64,000 bases of DNA from Micropterix aruncella (Eukaryota; Arthropoda; Insecta; Lepidoptera; Micropterigidae): NCBI GenBank assembly GCA_944548615.1, contig OX155960.1, forward strand, positions 32,067,177-32,131,176, in the 5' to 3' direction. The position numbers and the translations under genes were made by a program. Below are positions 46,252 to 58,273 of this stretch, piece by piece. Every line of letters begins with the position of its first letter. Within the stretch, counting starts at the first letter, position 1. The notes below the pieces were generated by a model. That model was not told the DNA's origin and did no database searches. It worked only from the letters and a program-made list of their open reading frames with translations.

Positions 46252-48031
46252 ATGTTCACGCTGGTGAGTTCTTTCAATGGATAATCATTCCGAATCATGG
46301 TCTCCAGTTTGTTTACTGTTTCTTCATATAGATCTAGTGTTTTATATTATTTTCAAATATACAGTCGATAATTTTAGATTCGTCAGTTTCGTTATTTGCA
46401 CGATTGGCCTTATTATTTTTATGTATCTACAAATCTACAAATATTTTAGTAAGTATGTCGATAACCAAAACTAGATTACCACGCTGATATAATGAAAAAT
46501 TGTTGATTTCATTGCTGTAATTATTTAAAATAATAAATATAAAGGGATTTATTTACTATGAGAATCCAAGTTTTCACTTTCTGAGCCCTCGGCGCTCAAA
46601 AAAAATCTTTCTATTGAAAAAGCTTCTCTATATCGAAATATGGTTCTATTTCTATTAAAAGGTTTAAGACATACATGGATTCAAGACCTAGTAGGCAATT
46701 CATCAACAAAAGGAGCTGATTTCCTATGGGCACAGGAAGGGGATAGCTCCCAAAGCTTGATCCCACTTTTCCCAAATAATTTTGTTCCCAAAGAGTGTTG
46801 TGGGCGATAATATTTATTTCCCTATTCTCACGGAGGTGGGGTGACAGTGGGGTGAACGGTCGGAAAAAGGTTTTTTTCTATTAGGCTGTGTTTTTTTTTT
46901 AAGCAGACTTTCAATTTTCTTCTTCACATTGTACGTTTATTCCTGTCGTGGCTTGATTGTAATTATATGTAATTGTCTTTTTTCACTCTGATAATTCTGA
47001 TAACATCGGTTTGAATTGGAAATTCAATACAGCTTCTTGCGATCTTTGCGGTGTATTATACAGATTCTTGCGATCTGGCTCATTGTGTACTATTAAGAAC
47101 TGCAAACAACGATAAAGAGACTCGTGATTAAACAATGGATGTTGATCAAACGGTCTTAGCTAATATTTCTGCATGACATGGATTTCTGCATGACATGACT
47201 TCCACTTTTTTTAGAATTTGAGCCTATGTTTACTGGGGGATAGATCAACTCCGTATACGCAGTGAAAAGCATATTTAATGCATTGCTTGAGTTATATCCA
47301 CGAGTGTTCTACAACAGCAGTATTAACTAAATCCCATTAACATAGCCAATACCTATGCATAGATAATGAGGGTCAATATTTCGATTAATTAAATGCATAA
47401 AATTTTATTTAAAATTGCTGGTCTTTTCCTTTATAGAACCTGAAATTATAGATATACTTTACAGGTGGTGTTATCTGCGTTCGTCGCCGCAATCCAGGCT
47501 GCACCAAGCGGCGTGCTAGCCCCAGCGGCCTTAGCTTACACAGCTCCAGCAGTTGTAGCATACCCAGCTCCAGCAGCTGTAGCATACACAGCTCCGCTCA
47601 TCCAGACCGCAGCCATCGGCAGCGTACCGACCAGCGTCTCCTCCCAATCCAGCAGTGTAATCCACGCAAGAACTGCGGTTGCAGCGCCGGTGGAAACCGT
47701 CGTAGCCGCCCCAGCAGCTACCATCGTCGAACCAGCACCCATCGCCTACACTGCACCAGTTGCGCCCGTAGTCCAAACCGGAGCTGTCGCCAGCGTTCCG
47801 ACCAGCTACTCCGCCCAATCCAGCACGGTCGTTCACGGAAGCCAGGCGGTGGTAGCTCCGGGGGTCCGCACTATCGCTGCCGTGGCTCCGGCTCCGCTAG
47901 CTCTAGCTCCAGCTCCTCTGGCGTACGCTCCAGCTCCAATCGCCCCAGCTGTCGTGTCAGCCTACTCCACCCATGGACTCATCAACAACGCTGGTCTTTT
48001 TACCGCTCCTTTAACATATGCTGCGTGGTAA
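46252..48031 (+). CDS. Secreted alanine-rich cuticle-type protein 5 (CPLCA-like), two exons
   Basis: Two coding exons, 46252-46263 (ATG TTC ACG CTG) and 47465-48031, joined across a GTGAGT...TTTACAG intron of about 1.2 kb in phase 0. The product has 192 residues with signal peptide MFTLVVLSAFVAAIQA. The mature chain is dominated by Ala, Pro, Val, Thr and Tyr (YTAPAVVAYPAPAAV). It has two retinin-like segments: SVPTSVSSQSSSVIHAR and SVPTSYSAQSSTVVHGS. This is the pattern of low-complexity alanine-rich cuticle proteins with a retinin domain. A 4-codon first exon inside the signal peptide is typical of insect cuticle genes. AATAAA at 48061-48066. No YLKKR sites and no 18-residue motif, so it belongs to a different subfamily from genes 1-4 and 6. 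Confidence 0.88.
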
Positions 48032-48390
48032 CTTCACAGAAAATTATGTAACATACATATAATAAATACTGCCATCGATTTTATTTTATAGATAATAAAG
48101 CCAAATATGAAGCTTTTCGTATTATTCTACATATGTGGAAATAGGGCAAAATGGAGATGCATTAAATAGATATGGATTAAAGAAATATTTTTCGGCAACA
48201 TCTACATAATAAAAGTAAGCTTTGTAACGCATACGGCGAGTATTAAAGATACACTTTAATCCACTAGGGAAATAATGATCATTGAATTTATCAAAAATTC
48301 AAGATTATTGAATATTAGGATATTAGGAATAGATGATTTTCAATAACAAGATAATTTCTTTGGTCGTCCAGGCATTACCCCTGACATCGA

Positions 48391-48930
48391 TCAAATAGCA
48401 ATCCCTGAAGTAGACGTCACCCGTAATCCTGGACTGCACATTAATGAGCATGTTTTTATCGAATCCCACGTGCAAATCCTTCCAGAAATCCCACTCAAGC
48501 GCAAACTTTTCTGTAACCTCTCTATAGAATCAGTGATTATCTCCGTGCAGATAATAGGACAACCTTTTTTTACCCATCTTTGATTACGGCAACTTCGCAT
48601 ATGGAGCATTCAAAGGATACAAAATGCTTTCGCCAGGTTTGTTTTCCATATTCCACCCAGCAGCAACATTACTCCGTTTCTCTATAAATCCGCTATCCTA
48701 AACATGAAGTCACTTCACCTCGCCAATTTTGTAATGAAAATTGTAAGAAATAGTTTCCCCGATAAAATGGTATCATCATAATACTCACTTGGCTTAATTA
48801 TCAGGCATAAATCATCAGTGTACGAAGGCAGTTTCGCCTACGCAGCTGCAACCCTGTGAAATGGACTAAGCAGACTATCAGCTTCCAGTTCCGAGTTTAA
48901 AAAAGATCTATTAATTGAACGACCTCCTGT
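48391..48930 (+). pseudogene. LINE C-terminal remnant
   Basis: Plus strand, several frames: LRIWSIQRIQNAFARFVFHI, then SNITPFLYKSAILNMKSLHL and later GSFAYAAATL, then SSSEFKKDLL. This is the conserved order of the region after RT in Jockey-like elements. Stops and frame changes are present. Confidence 0.65.
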
Positions 48931-49154
48931 ACATACCTACCTAATATATTTATATTTAAAATTTTGCAACTTCCCTAACATCCACTACACACCCAACCAC
49001 CCCAATAGGGGCGCACTGGATATTAGTTTGTTAACTGAGTGCCCTTTCCATCAATTGTATCTAATCTCACCAACTAGTGCACATATATAAGACATATGAA
49101 AGTTTGTGCAGTCACTTTCCATCTATCGTATCTGTGTTCTTGCATGTGGATCAC

Positions 49155-49215
49155 GAATTGAAAATATGAAATGGGACTTCGTGGCCAACTCCAACAGGGC
49201 TCATTAGCTCCCCTT
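49155..49215 (+). repeat. Short match to repeat family D
   Basis: AAATGGGACTTCGTGGCCAA..GGGCTCATTAGCTCCC is similar to 24362-24405. Confidence 0.45.
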
Positions 49216-49246
49216 CTCTTCTCACAAAGCAAAATGTCAGTAATAT

Positions 49247-49471
<225 letters not shown>

Positions 49472-49669
49472 TATCTTTTAGCTATGCAAAAAAACTAAAA
49501 ATCTTTACGACCGCTGCCATCTTAAAGCTCGCTAAAAGACCTTGATATTTACTTTTGAACACGCGGAAGAAATCAACAATCGGAAAAACTTCAATTCAAT
49601 TTATTTTATTATACAAGCAATCTTATAGAACAATATTTAATAAGTTAATAGTAAAAATACATTTTTAAA

Positions 49670-49930
49670 TACAAGCTTTTATTAAAATGCTATGTCCCGA
49701 GCCAACCCTGGGTGCAGCAGCCATGTCATAGTGGAACTTAGAACAGGTTGAATGCTATACAAAATCACAATTGAATGCTATACAAAATTTCGTTTCTGTG
49801 CTGTCGACCGTTGAGGAGTCCCCTCGTTGGAAGCCAACCCTGGGTGCAACAGCCCTGTCGCGGTAAAACTTAGAACGAGCTATCATAATTAAATGCGTAT
49901 TCAAAATTTCGTTTCTGTACGCCACACAAG
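49670..49930 (+). repeat. Dispersed repeat family A, copy 3
   Basis: GAGCCAACCCTGGGTGCAGC..GCCATGTCATAGTGGAACTT and a second unit GAAGCCAACCCTGGGTGCAA. Related to 13500-13725 and 38090-38590. Confidence 0.75.
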
Positions 49931-52762
49931 AAATGGGATATCATCCGAGTAAAATCTGAAGCCCAATTTTTGTTTCATTAAGTTTTCAATGTTTGCTTCT
50001 AATTAGCGCTTCTAGAATATAGTGAATACGGAAATTTAGTTAGCTAATGGGTCGCAATGGTTTATTAGGTATTAAAAAATAGCAGTGATGTCCTTTATAA
50101 ATTAAATTAAAAAATATAGTATACGAAGTGACGTCATATCTCAAGACACGTCCCCATTCCAGGTTCGAATTTCAAATGAAAAGCCATGGAAAAAGACGTC
50201 ATCGTGACGTCACCTCGTACGATATTTATTTCTCTATCAATTCAAAAATCACCCCCTGGACCTCTCTACTGCAAAAACCACTAAAACTGAGAGGCAATAT
50301 TTCCTCAGGGAGGACAGGATCCAAGACGCAGCTAAATTGATGGAATTAGCCATTACAGGTGGAAACAGCTAATTAGCGTTTAATAATATTTTATAATATT
50401 ATATAATATCTATATAATATAATAACTATATATTATATATGAAACCCTAATTTAAAATATATATAAACGTTAAGAAATCAAATGAAGGCACAACTATCTC
50501 AAAACACATAGCATGGTGCTTAGAGTAATACTCTAAGGCATGGTGGCTTATGTGCGTTTGCAGTAAAACTAATGAGAACATCATTCGGCCATAGAAATGT
50601 TAATTAGCTATTTAATGCCCAAATTCTATAATGCATTTATAACTTGTACCTGATATAAGGAGTTGCTATAGTATATCTGGATTTATTAAAAAGCTAGTCT
50701 CATGCATTCTTGAGCCGGGAAGATCGCCTATCCACTAGGTACTTAATTATTCAGCGTGACCTTGTTATTAATGACCAAGAGGACCGAGATCACTGTTTCA
50801 ACTCGGCCAGAGACGGCCGTTTGGAATTTCGTCTGTTGGTTTCGTTTTTTTCGAATTTCGCATTAATGTTCATTAAAAGCGACATACCCTATGTGTAAAG
50901 TTTTGTTTAAGTTCTCTTTCAGTATTTTGGCTGTTTAATGGTTCTAATACACGCATGGTCTACTGTTCACGGCACTTATAGTAATTATTATTTTTATGTA
51001 TAAACCTAAATCTTGCCCATTTAGGCAGATTACACCACAAAATTAGGCTATGAGGCCGTTTTAATGACGTGGAAGAAAAATATTTTCCAATATGATTTAT
51101 TTTTTTATTTATTTATTTATTTCCCAAAACATAATTAACCTTAGAGATATTTCCAAATCGTTAATTATTTTTCTATGCTATAATTCTAGACTATTATTCT
51201 AGACTATTCTGCTATATACTATTATTATTATTCTACTATATAAACTATTCTACTATTCTAGACCATAGCAAACGAGACAGAGCAATATGTTAGAGCGTAA
51301 TACTAAACGAGTATACTTACATATATCCAATGATTATCAAACCCTGTCTTATTATACTAGGTACTACTTTTTAACATTTTTAATACTGCATACTACATGT
51401 TTACCTAATTGCCTGATTGCCATTATCGTACTTTGCAGTTGCGCTAAGTTCACCGTTCAAATATCCAATTCTTGCTCAGCCGAACATGATATGCGACATA
51501 TCAAAATAAAAAGTAAGTCGAGTAGAGCAATCATATATATTTTATAAAAATATACACGCAATATGGGAGAGGAGGTGAGTAAAGAAATATACTTTCAATA
51601 TGACATATCAACATGAATAGTAATAAGACGCATGGATAAATAATAGTTTTTTTATTAGATATAAATATACACCCGTTTAATATACTTATATTATATATTA
51701 TTATATATGTACCTATATCGAAAAAATTTTTGGAGATGACAGACCCGACATTTTTTGACATTACTATCATTGATCATAAATCTCCTATAAGTGCTCGTCT
51801 TAATAACCTGATTCTATATCGCACGCATTAAACCCTCGGTCTCCGCTAAGAGATAGTGGAGAGCTCCTTACCGCATTAGATAAGACGCTGTGTTGTTGTC
51901 ATTACCGGAAACGAAGTCCATTCGCGTAAACGTTTCAGTGAGGTCAATGTGAAATCAAGCTATGCTATATCACTGTATCCGAAACCGTCTCAATTTTGGC
52001 ATCATATCAAGTAATTCTCTGACCCCTAATTTTTGAGGCAAATACGTTGTCATCATTGAAGATTTCGGTTGATGATATGATGCGTGATCTGAAGCCATTT
52101 CAGTAAACCAAAATTATATCCCATCACTGGAAGTGATTATTCATTCGAAGCTCTTTATTATTATTATTATTGTTATTTTTTAATCAAATCTAATTATGTA
52201 TCTCTTTCACGGGAACTTTTAAACGTTTTCTATATTGTAATGCATCTTAAAGAAATTTGATAATTTATTTATATAACTATATCTTTTTTAGGCTATTGAA
52301 CATATCAAGGTTTTCTTTAATTGTTAACATTTATGATATTTATTTGGCATGCGAATTTGTCTTTCCTTTGAATAATGTCGGCTTAAAAACAAATATAAGT
52401 AGTCGGGAGACGTGGGGGCATATCCATTAATGACATTCATGTTTAATTTCTGAGTCAAGATGTACGTATTATATAACGTATTATTTGAAACTTGTAACAA
52501 AAAAGCATTGCTGGATAAAATAAAATAAATAAATAAATAAAATATCATCGGTGGACCATTTAGAGAAGTTTTCAAATTCGCAACAATGGGCTAGTTTTGG
52601 TGAATACGAGGTTGAAGGATTTTTGCATACATCAGATTATAGTGAGTCCATGTCGGGCTTATCAATCTAAATTGCTGACGTATTTGTTTATGCATTAAAA
52701 TATTGCGACAGCAGGAAGTCAACGAAAGCTTTATACAAAAAAATGTACTTGGAGATATGCAA
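49931..52762. other. AT-rich stretch, no gene seen
   Basis: Short open frames (for example 50710-50898 and 51287-51547) show no domain or signal. (TTTA)n at about 51095-51125. Confidence 0.45.
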
Positions 52763-52880
52763 ATGATTTGACATTAAAGTTTGGCGAATTAGATCGACTA
52801 TAAATAGGTCGTGCCATGTTTGTAACGGCATCAGTTATATTTGTGTCACATCCAAAACACAGACCACTTGAAAACTAATC
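52763..52880 (+). promoter_or_regulatory. Core promoter and leader of cuticle gene 6
   Basis: ATGATTTGACATT at 52763-52775, GCGAATTAGATC at 52784-52795, TATAAATA at 52799-52806, TCAGT at 52831-52835, CACAGACCACTTG at 52858-52870. It has every element seen elsewhere in the cluster and is the best reference promoter. Confidence 0.85.
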
Positions 52881-53546
52881 ATGTACAAGTTGGTGGTGTT
52901 ATTTGCCGTGGTGAGCGCTGCAGTTGCTGAGCCACAATTCATCGGCGCGCCACTCGCTTATGGAGCAGTTGTGGCTCCGGCCGCGGTGTCACATCAAGCA
53001 AGGGTCGATCTGCATACCAGCCCATTGGCGTATAGCTCTCCGCTCGTTCACTACTTGAAGAAGAGGGACCTCTTCGCCGCCAGTCCCTTAGCTTACTCTG
53101 CTGTCGTGGCTCCGGCGGCTGTGTCGCACCAATCCAGGTACGACGTCCATCACTCGGGTCTCGTCGCACACTCCCCACTCGCTTACCACTACCTTAAGAA
53201 GAGGTCGCTCATCGCTAGCCCGCTCGCCTACTCAGCCGTCGTCGCTCCGGCCGCCGTCTCTCATCAATCGAGGGTAGATCTTCACTCCAGCCCGCTCTAC
53301 GCTCATGCACCGCTCGCGCATCATTACTTAAAGAAAAGATCTCTCATCGCCAGTCCCTTGGCTTACACGGCTGTCGGTTTACCGCTGGCTTACGGCGCTC
53401 CAGCTGTCGTAGCGCCTCATGCTGTTGGTCTGGCTCCACATCAGCCAGCTACAGTGTTGACTGCGCACGGGGTTCCTCTGGACACCATCGAAGTCGTCAA
53501 CGCACGCGCTGCTCATCTACAAGCTAAAGCCCTCGCTTGGTGGTAA
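52881..53546 (+). CDS. Secreted cuticle-type protein 6 (full modular form, three YLKKR sites)
   Basis: A 221-residue secreted protein and the most complete member of the modular subfamily. The signal peptide is MYKLVVLFAVVSAAVAEP. Modules: SHQARVDLHTSPLAYSSPLV-HYLKKRDL; SHQSRYDVHHSGLVAHSPLA-YHYLKKRSL; SHQSRVDLHSSPLYAHAPLA-HHYLKKRSL. They are separated by a recurring SPLAYSAVVAPAAV linker. The C-terminal block is QPATVLTAHGVPLDTIEVVNA, then RAAHLQAKALAWW. The block SHQSRVDxHSS resembles the retinin-like motif. KKR preceded by Tyr-Leu could be a prohormone-convertase-type cleavage site, but its use is not shown. No intron. AATAAA at 53587-53592. Probably structural in cuticle. Confidence 0.9.
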   Translation: MYKLVVLFAVVSAAVAEPQFIGAPLAYGAVVAPAAVSHQARVDLHTSPLAYSSPLVHYLKKRDLFAASPLAYSAVVAPAAVSHQSRYDVHHSGLVAHSPLAYHYLKKRSLIASPLAYSAVVAPAAVSHQSRVDLHSSPLYAHAPLAHHYLKKRSLIASPLAYTAVGLPLAYGAPAVVAPHAVGLAPHQPATVLTAHGVPLDTIEVVNARAAHLQAKALAWW

Positions 53547-54056
53547 TTCATTGTATAAAAACTACTTCGCCATGAATGAATGAATGAATAAACAGATTAA
53601 TATATATATTTTGTCTTTAATAAATATACTTAGCATGGAAAGGTTATCTTACCATGACAAAATGAAAAAGAAATAGGAAGAATCGGCACAAAACATACCC
53701 AAAATGTGGTACGCAGAGTAGTAAGTATATACACTGGATGAAACAGATAGGCAAACTAGCGAAGAGGCATAGACAAGTGGATCGCCGATACAAGGAAACA
53801 TCAAACAAAAAACATTAAATACATGGACAAAAGAAATGGGAGAAATAGATACAAGCGAAACAATTACTATTTACTGCATTGCCAATACTAGATTCTCGCC
53901 CTCTTACGTCTTCTCTAAGATGTCAGTATACTGTTCGATGATTTGATTTTCCCTCCCTTCCTGAAAGGCTGGTGTTCATGAACCATAATGTTCCTACTAG
54001 TGTATTAGGTTAAACGTCACAGAAGAACTCCTGGCTGGGATTATTATTATTATTAT

Positions 54057-54530
54057 TTATTCCGTAGGCGGCGATTGGGGAGGGGGTTGCCCTCGCAGCA
54101 AATACGCTGTTGTCGGTGCCGCTGGATCTCGTACTCCATTCACGATTCGCTTCCATTCTTGACGATTTTTTGCCACGTCTCGAGCATCCCTAGCCGATAT
54201 TCGTTGATTCTTAAGGTCGTCTTTGATGTTATTTAGCCAGGTTTTCTTCGGTGCCGATCGCTGAATTCTCCATTCTGTCGGACGGTCTCGCCAAAGAAGT
54301 TTACGTGGCAAGCGATTATCGTTCATTCTGCAAACATGGCCGAATCATCGTAGTCGACGTATTTGTACTTCTTCTTCGATCGATGTTACTAGATCGCATC
54401 TTTCTCTAATGGTCTCGTTTCGAATTCGGTCGCGGAGTGAGACACCGGGAATCTGCCTCAAGCATCGCATTTGGAAGACTTCGAACATTTTGATGTTGAT
54501 ATTGAAACATCCCTGGCTGGGATGCTTCAA
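54057..54530 (-). pseudogene. RTE-clade LINE C-terminal fragment
   Basis: Minus strand: FEVFQMRCLRQIPGVSLRDR, then IRNETIRERCDLVTSIEEEV and QIRRLR, a stop, then FGHVCRMNDNRLPRKLLW, APKKTWLNNIKDDLK and DARDVAKNRQEWKRIVNGVR. This is the well-known C-terminal sequence of RTE-type elements (also annotated as craniofacial development protein 2-like). A single stop codon near 54345 separates two open frames in the same register. An (ATT)n tail at 54041-54057 marks the element's 3' end. Confidence 0.85.
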
Positions 54531-54859
54531 TTCATTCGTTTGTTTCGTCGTACTACTTACCTAACCCATTTGTATCAACGAGCGCACCGGTGCGCCAGAC
54601 ATTTGCCAGATTTAAGGCGATGTGTATTATAAAAAATACCCTCTTTATCGGGACATTCTCCGTTTAGTTATTTCTGCAACTTGTGATACAACGAAGATTT
54701 AACAAAAAGAAACAAAAAGATATGGAGGTATTCAGAGAATTTATATTTCCTGCGACAGATTCGGTTACCACATTCCATCGCATGACAGTGTCTCTTTTAG
54801 TAAACAAATCTTCATCCTGAATATAGCAACATTTTACCAAGTTTGTATGCAAAATTGCG

Positions 54860-55052
54860 TGGAAAACTACCCAAGTACTTGTCTTTCAAGCGTGAGTAGT
54901 CCGAAAGACTGTCCCAAAGCATGAGATTTCAGGATATAGAGGTTGTGTCGCGTGTGCAGCTGCAGAAATATGGAATAGTTTAGGCACAGAATACAAGACA
55001 GTAGCTTCTCTTAGAACAAAATTGAAATCAGAGCTAATACGTCACGAGTCCT
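54860..55052 (+). pseudogene. LINE C-terminal remnant
   Basis: Plus strand: GKLPKYLSFK, then HEISGYRGCVACAAAEIWNS, then SLRTKLKSELIRHES, stop. This has the R-x-Y-R-x-S-x-x-x-x-A-A-x-x-W-N-x-L pattern at the end of non-LTR polyproteins. Confidence 0.5.
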
Positions 55053-55547
55053 AAGGGCTCGTATATGGCAGCCAGATGTCCCGCTACTCGGCCCACGCAG
55101 ATACCTAAACGTTCACAAAAGTAGCCAGCTTTCACCTGCGTGTAATGCTAACCAAAGGCGTTTGTCGGGACGTACCCCTCTGCCCACATTCCTCGCACCC
55201 TCTTATTCCTCGCACACCATTACAAATGCAAGTACTGGTTGCGCGCGAGCACCATCAATCGACGAATCCAGCACATGGCTCAGTATCTTTTTCATTTATT
55301 ATTTATTTAATTATACACCTTTAATGATAATTTTATTATTTATTTATTTACCTTCAATAATAAAAGGTTCAAATAAAATTCAGCCAAGCCCCAGGCTTAC
55401 CTGCTGGATATTATGATAGGGTGGCTTTCAGTGCAACTTGTGTTGGCATATTGACCTTATTATTATTATATATGATCTGCAGTTGCATTGGTTAACTCGG
55501 CACAGAAAGTCACTCTTTCGATATTGTTTACAAAAAAAGACATACTT

Positions 55548-55855
55548 TGGGGCTCTCTAGATGATCAAGCATGCTTGTCAAGCATTGCGTCGCGGGCTGG
55601 GAGGGGATCGTAAACAGCAGGAAATATAAAATTTTTTTTTTTTAAATATTTACCAAAAATGCCTTATTTTGTAGTTTATACCAGGAAGTCAAGTTAATTA
55701 GACGTAATTGATTGATGAATCACTTGACTCCTATGTATAAAAGTACGAAATTTGGTATTTTTGGTAAATATTAAAAAAAATATTTGCATATTTCCTGCGG
55801 TTAACGATCCCCTCCCAGCCCGCGACACGATGCTTGATCGTCTAGAGAGCTCCTA
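55548..55855. mobile_element. Foldback MITE with about 110 bp inverted arms
   Basis: The left arm (GGGCTCTCTAGATGATCAAG..GTCGCGGGCTGGGAGGGGAT..TTTACCAAAAATGCC) and right arm (GTATTTTTGGTAAATATT..ATCCCCTCCCAGCCCGCGAC..TCTAGAGAGCTCC) are inverted copies around an about 80 bp centre. About 310 bp in total, non-coding. Confidence 0.85.
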
Positions 55856-57650
55856 ATGCTTATTATATATGTATGTATGTACGTACTGGTATCATTTACA
55901 CGTATATTTGACTTTTTATTATTTTAAAGTTTTTATTTTAAATTCTTTTTTTGACTTTTTTATTTTTTTTATGTTTAGAGGAATTTGATTGAAAAAACTA
56001 GGAATTAGCCGCTTTATTTTTTTCCATAAAAATTGCGGAAAGGTGAAAGAAGTAGATGTTCATTTTGTATTTGTCTATAGTCTAGTGGTATGTTTATGTA
56101 GGTCATAACTTCTGAATTTGTCAGTATCGAAATATTGAACCATCATTCTATAAATAAATATTACATTAGCTGATAACATGTCACAATACTTATAAAGTCC
56201 TGTTTCGTCATGTCTGAATTTAAGTCTAGTAATATTTGAAACTATCATTTATTAAATTCGATGTGGAAAAAAAACGACTACTGTAAAATACTGCCTTCTA
56301 GGCTGGTTGTATTTGAGAATGTGTTTTAAGTGGTAGATTTTTATAATTATTTTCCTTGTCCTGAGTCTTTTTCATATATTATTAATTAATGTGCAACTCC
56401 CAGTTGAATTTCTTATCTACTGTTAGTCCAGGATACATATATCTCTGCATCGACCCTTTATATGCTCGCACTGACAGTCTGGTTGTGAATTATATAGACA
56501 GTTATGCGTATGGAATTTAATTGCAAAGCTACTTCCTTGATGTCGTGCCTGCGATGACCTGATATGCATAACATTTTTTGGCATTGCTTATCAGCACGTT
56601 GCTATGTGCCCATTCCTGTATCTTCTGATCTCATCAATCAGTTGACAGAAAAAATGAAAGGAAATGAATACGGACTTTTATTTAATAAGTCGTGCATTTA
56701 AAGTATTATATTTTTCGACACAGTTGATTTTTCAACATTCTTCATTATATTTTATAACGCTGCGTCCATACATCGGCTGAACAAGCCGAATATTCTACTA
56801 CAGAGTATGTGAAAAAACCTTAATGGTGCATATGTTTCTACCCATGAATTGTGTTTCGCTTAGCTTCAAGACTGTGAGTCGATAGTGATACATAATATAT
56901 TTGGGAATGGGTTTCGTTACTTTAAGAGCGATAAACGACTAGTTTGGCCGATGTGTGAACCGCAAATGTCGATGAAATCGATAAAAAAACCAAGACTTTA
57001 TTTTTATCACTAAATCTACAGGCCTGTTATACGTATTCCTCCTTGAGTATGGTTATTTAACCTTATTCGCTATATATACATCTCCATAAGCTTTTTACCC
57101 ATGGAATCTGTGTATTTTCTTGCTAACAAACTCGTTTACACCTAATCCTCAATTAAAAAATTAATTTAATTTAATTCGTAATTCGCAATATTATACAGTT
57201 AAAAGGTCAACATATACAAATAAAATGTCATATACAAAAATCCAGTACCAAAACACTGATAACATGATATGCCTAAAACTGTTGCCAGTGATCCTATTTT
57301 AAGGTCACCTAACTAGTCTATAGCTTGTATAAATATTTATATAACCAATATAAAATCTAAGTAAAGAAGAAAATATTAAATTTAAATTAATGTAAAATTA
57401 AAAATAATAAATAAAAATGGTGTAAAAATAGATGATATTTAAATATCCCAAAACGCTTGGTTTTCGCACTTTTTCAAAGAGAATAACATCCATTATCTCT
57501 ATCCATATTTTTAGCCAAGTCACCCCCCCCCCCCCCCACCACAAAAATCTTTATGGCATGTTTTAGCAACGTTTTGAATCTTTATGGTATTTTCAAGCAA
57601 AGAACAAGAAGAGATAAATAAGAAACTAAAACAGTATTTTCGATCAGATT
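55856..57650. other. AT-rich stretch, no gene seen
   Basis: No coding sequence recognised. A C-run of about 16 bases lies at 57522-57537. Confidence 0.45.
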
Positions 57651-57736
57651 TAATTTTATTCAACACTTTCCAATGCGTATCACAAATTTTAATGTGTATA
57701 ATAAATAGTTTTTAATATCGGTTTTTTAATTCCTAA

Positions 57737-58170
57737 CTACCAGGCGGAATAAGCAGCTGGTGCGAGGAGTCCGTGTCCTGGATACCCAGAGTATATGGAT
57801 GGTCCATATCCATAGCGGGCAAGCGGAAGTGGGGCCAAATGGCTTAGAGGTGAGGAATAGGCCAGGGGCGATGCGTAGGCTAGTGGGGCCGGTACATGGG
57901 CCAGATGGGCCAATGGCGCTACGTAAGCTCTGTGGCCGTGGATGACGCTGCTGGACTGGGCCGAAATGGAAGTAGGAGCGCTGATGAGAGCAGGGGCGGA
58001 GTAGGCTACCGCCGCTGGAGCCAGAATGGCACCGTGGGAGGCCATCGCTACGGCGAAGAGGGCTGATAACACCACCTGAGAAATAAATAATGACATATTA
58101 ATATTACATATAAAAATCGAATAAGTGTAATAAGTATTGCAAATTTGTTGCTACCCACCAGTTTGAACAT
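57737..58170 (-). CDS. Secreted cuticle-type protein 7 (short retinin-like), two exons
   Basis: Exon 1 is 58170-58159 (ATG TTC AAA CTG), followed by an 83-base intron (GTGGGT...TTTCTCAG). Exon 2 is 58075-57737. The joined product has 116 residues: signal peptide MFKLVVLSALFAVAMA, a retinin-like core SAPTSISAQSSSVIHGHR, then Ala/Leu/Pro/Tyr-rich sequence (LAYASPLAYSSPLSH) ending APAAYSAW. An apparent ATG inside the intron (58096) is rejected because splicing restores the M-F-K-L-V-V start shared by the family. The intron position equals that of the gene at 46252. AATAAA (minus) at 57655-57660. Likely a cuticle component. Confidence 0.87.
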
Positions 58171-58175
58171 TTTGC

Positions 58176-58273
58176 AAATGGTCTGTGTCTTTCACTCCTG
58201 GTTAAAATAAAGTAGTTCAAGTGAAGCTCAGCGTTGGACTGTGATTCCTATACGCAAAATTACCGTACTTATA
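58176..58273 (-). promoter_or_regulatory. Core promoter and leader of cuticle gene 7
   Basis: Minus strand: TATAAG at 58268-58273, ACAGTC initiator-like sequence at 58237-58242 (31 bp), leader CACAGACCATTT at 58176-58187. Confidence 0.75.

Noticed and set aside
50710..50898. 62-codon open frame with charged, non-random look
   Set aside because: Too short, no family recognised, and flanked by AT-rich sequence without promoter signals.
58076..58096. ATG at 58096 as start of cuticle gene 7
   Set aside because: It lies in the intron; splicing to the 4-codon exon at 58159-58170 restores the conserved start.
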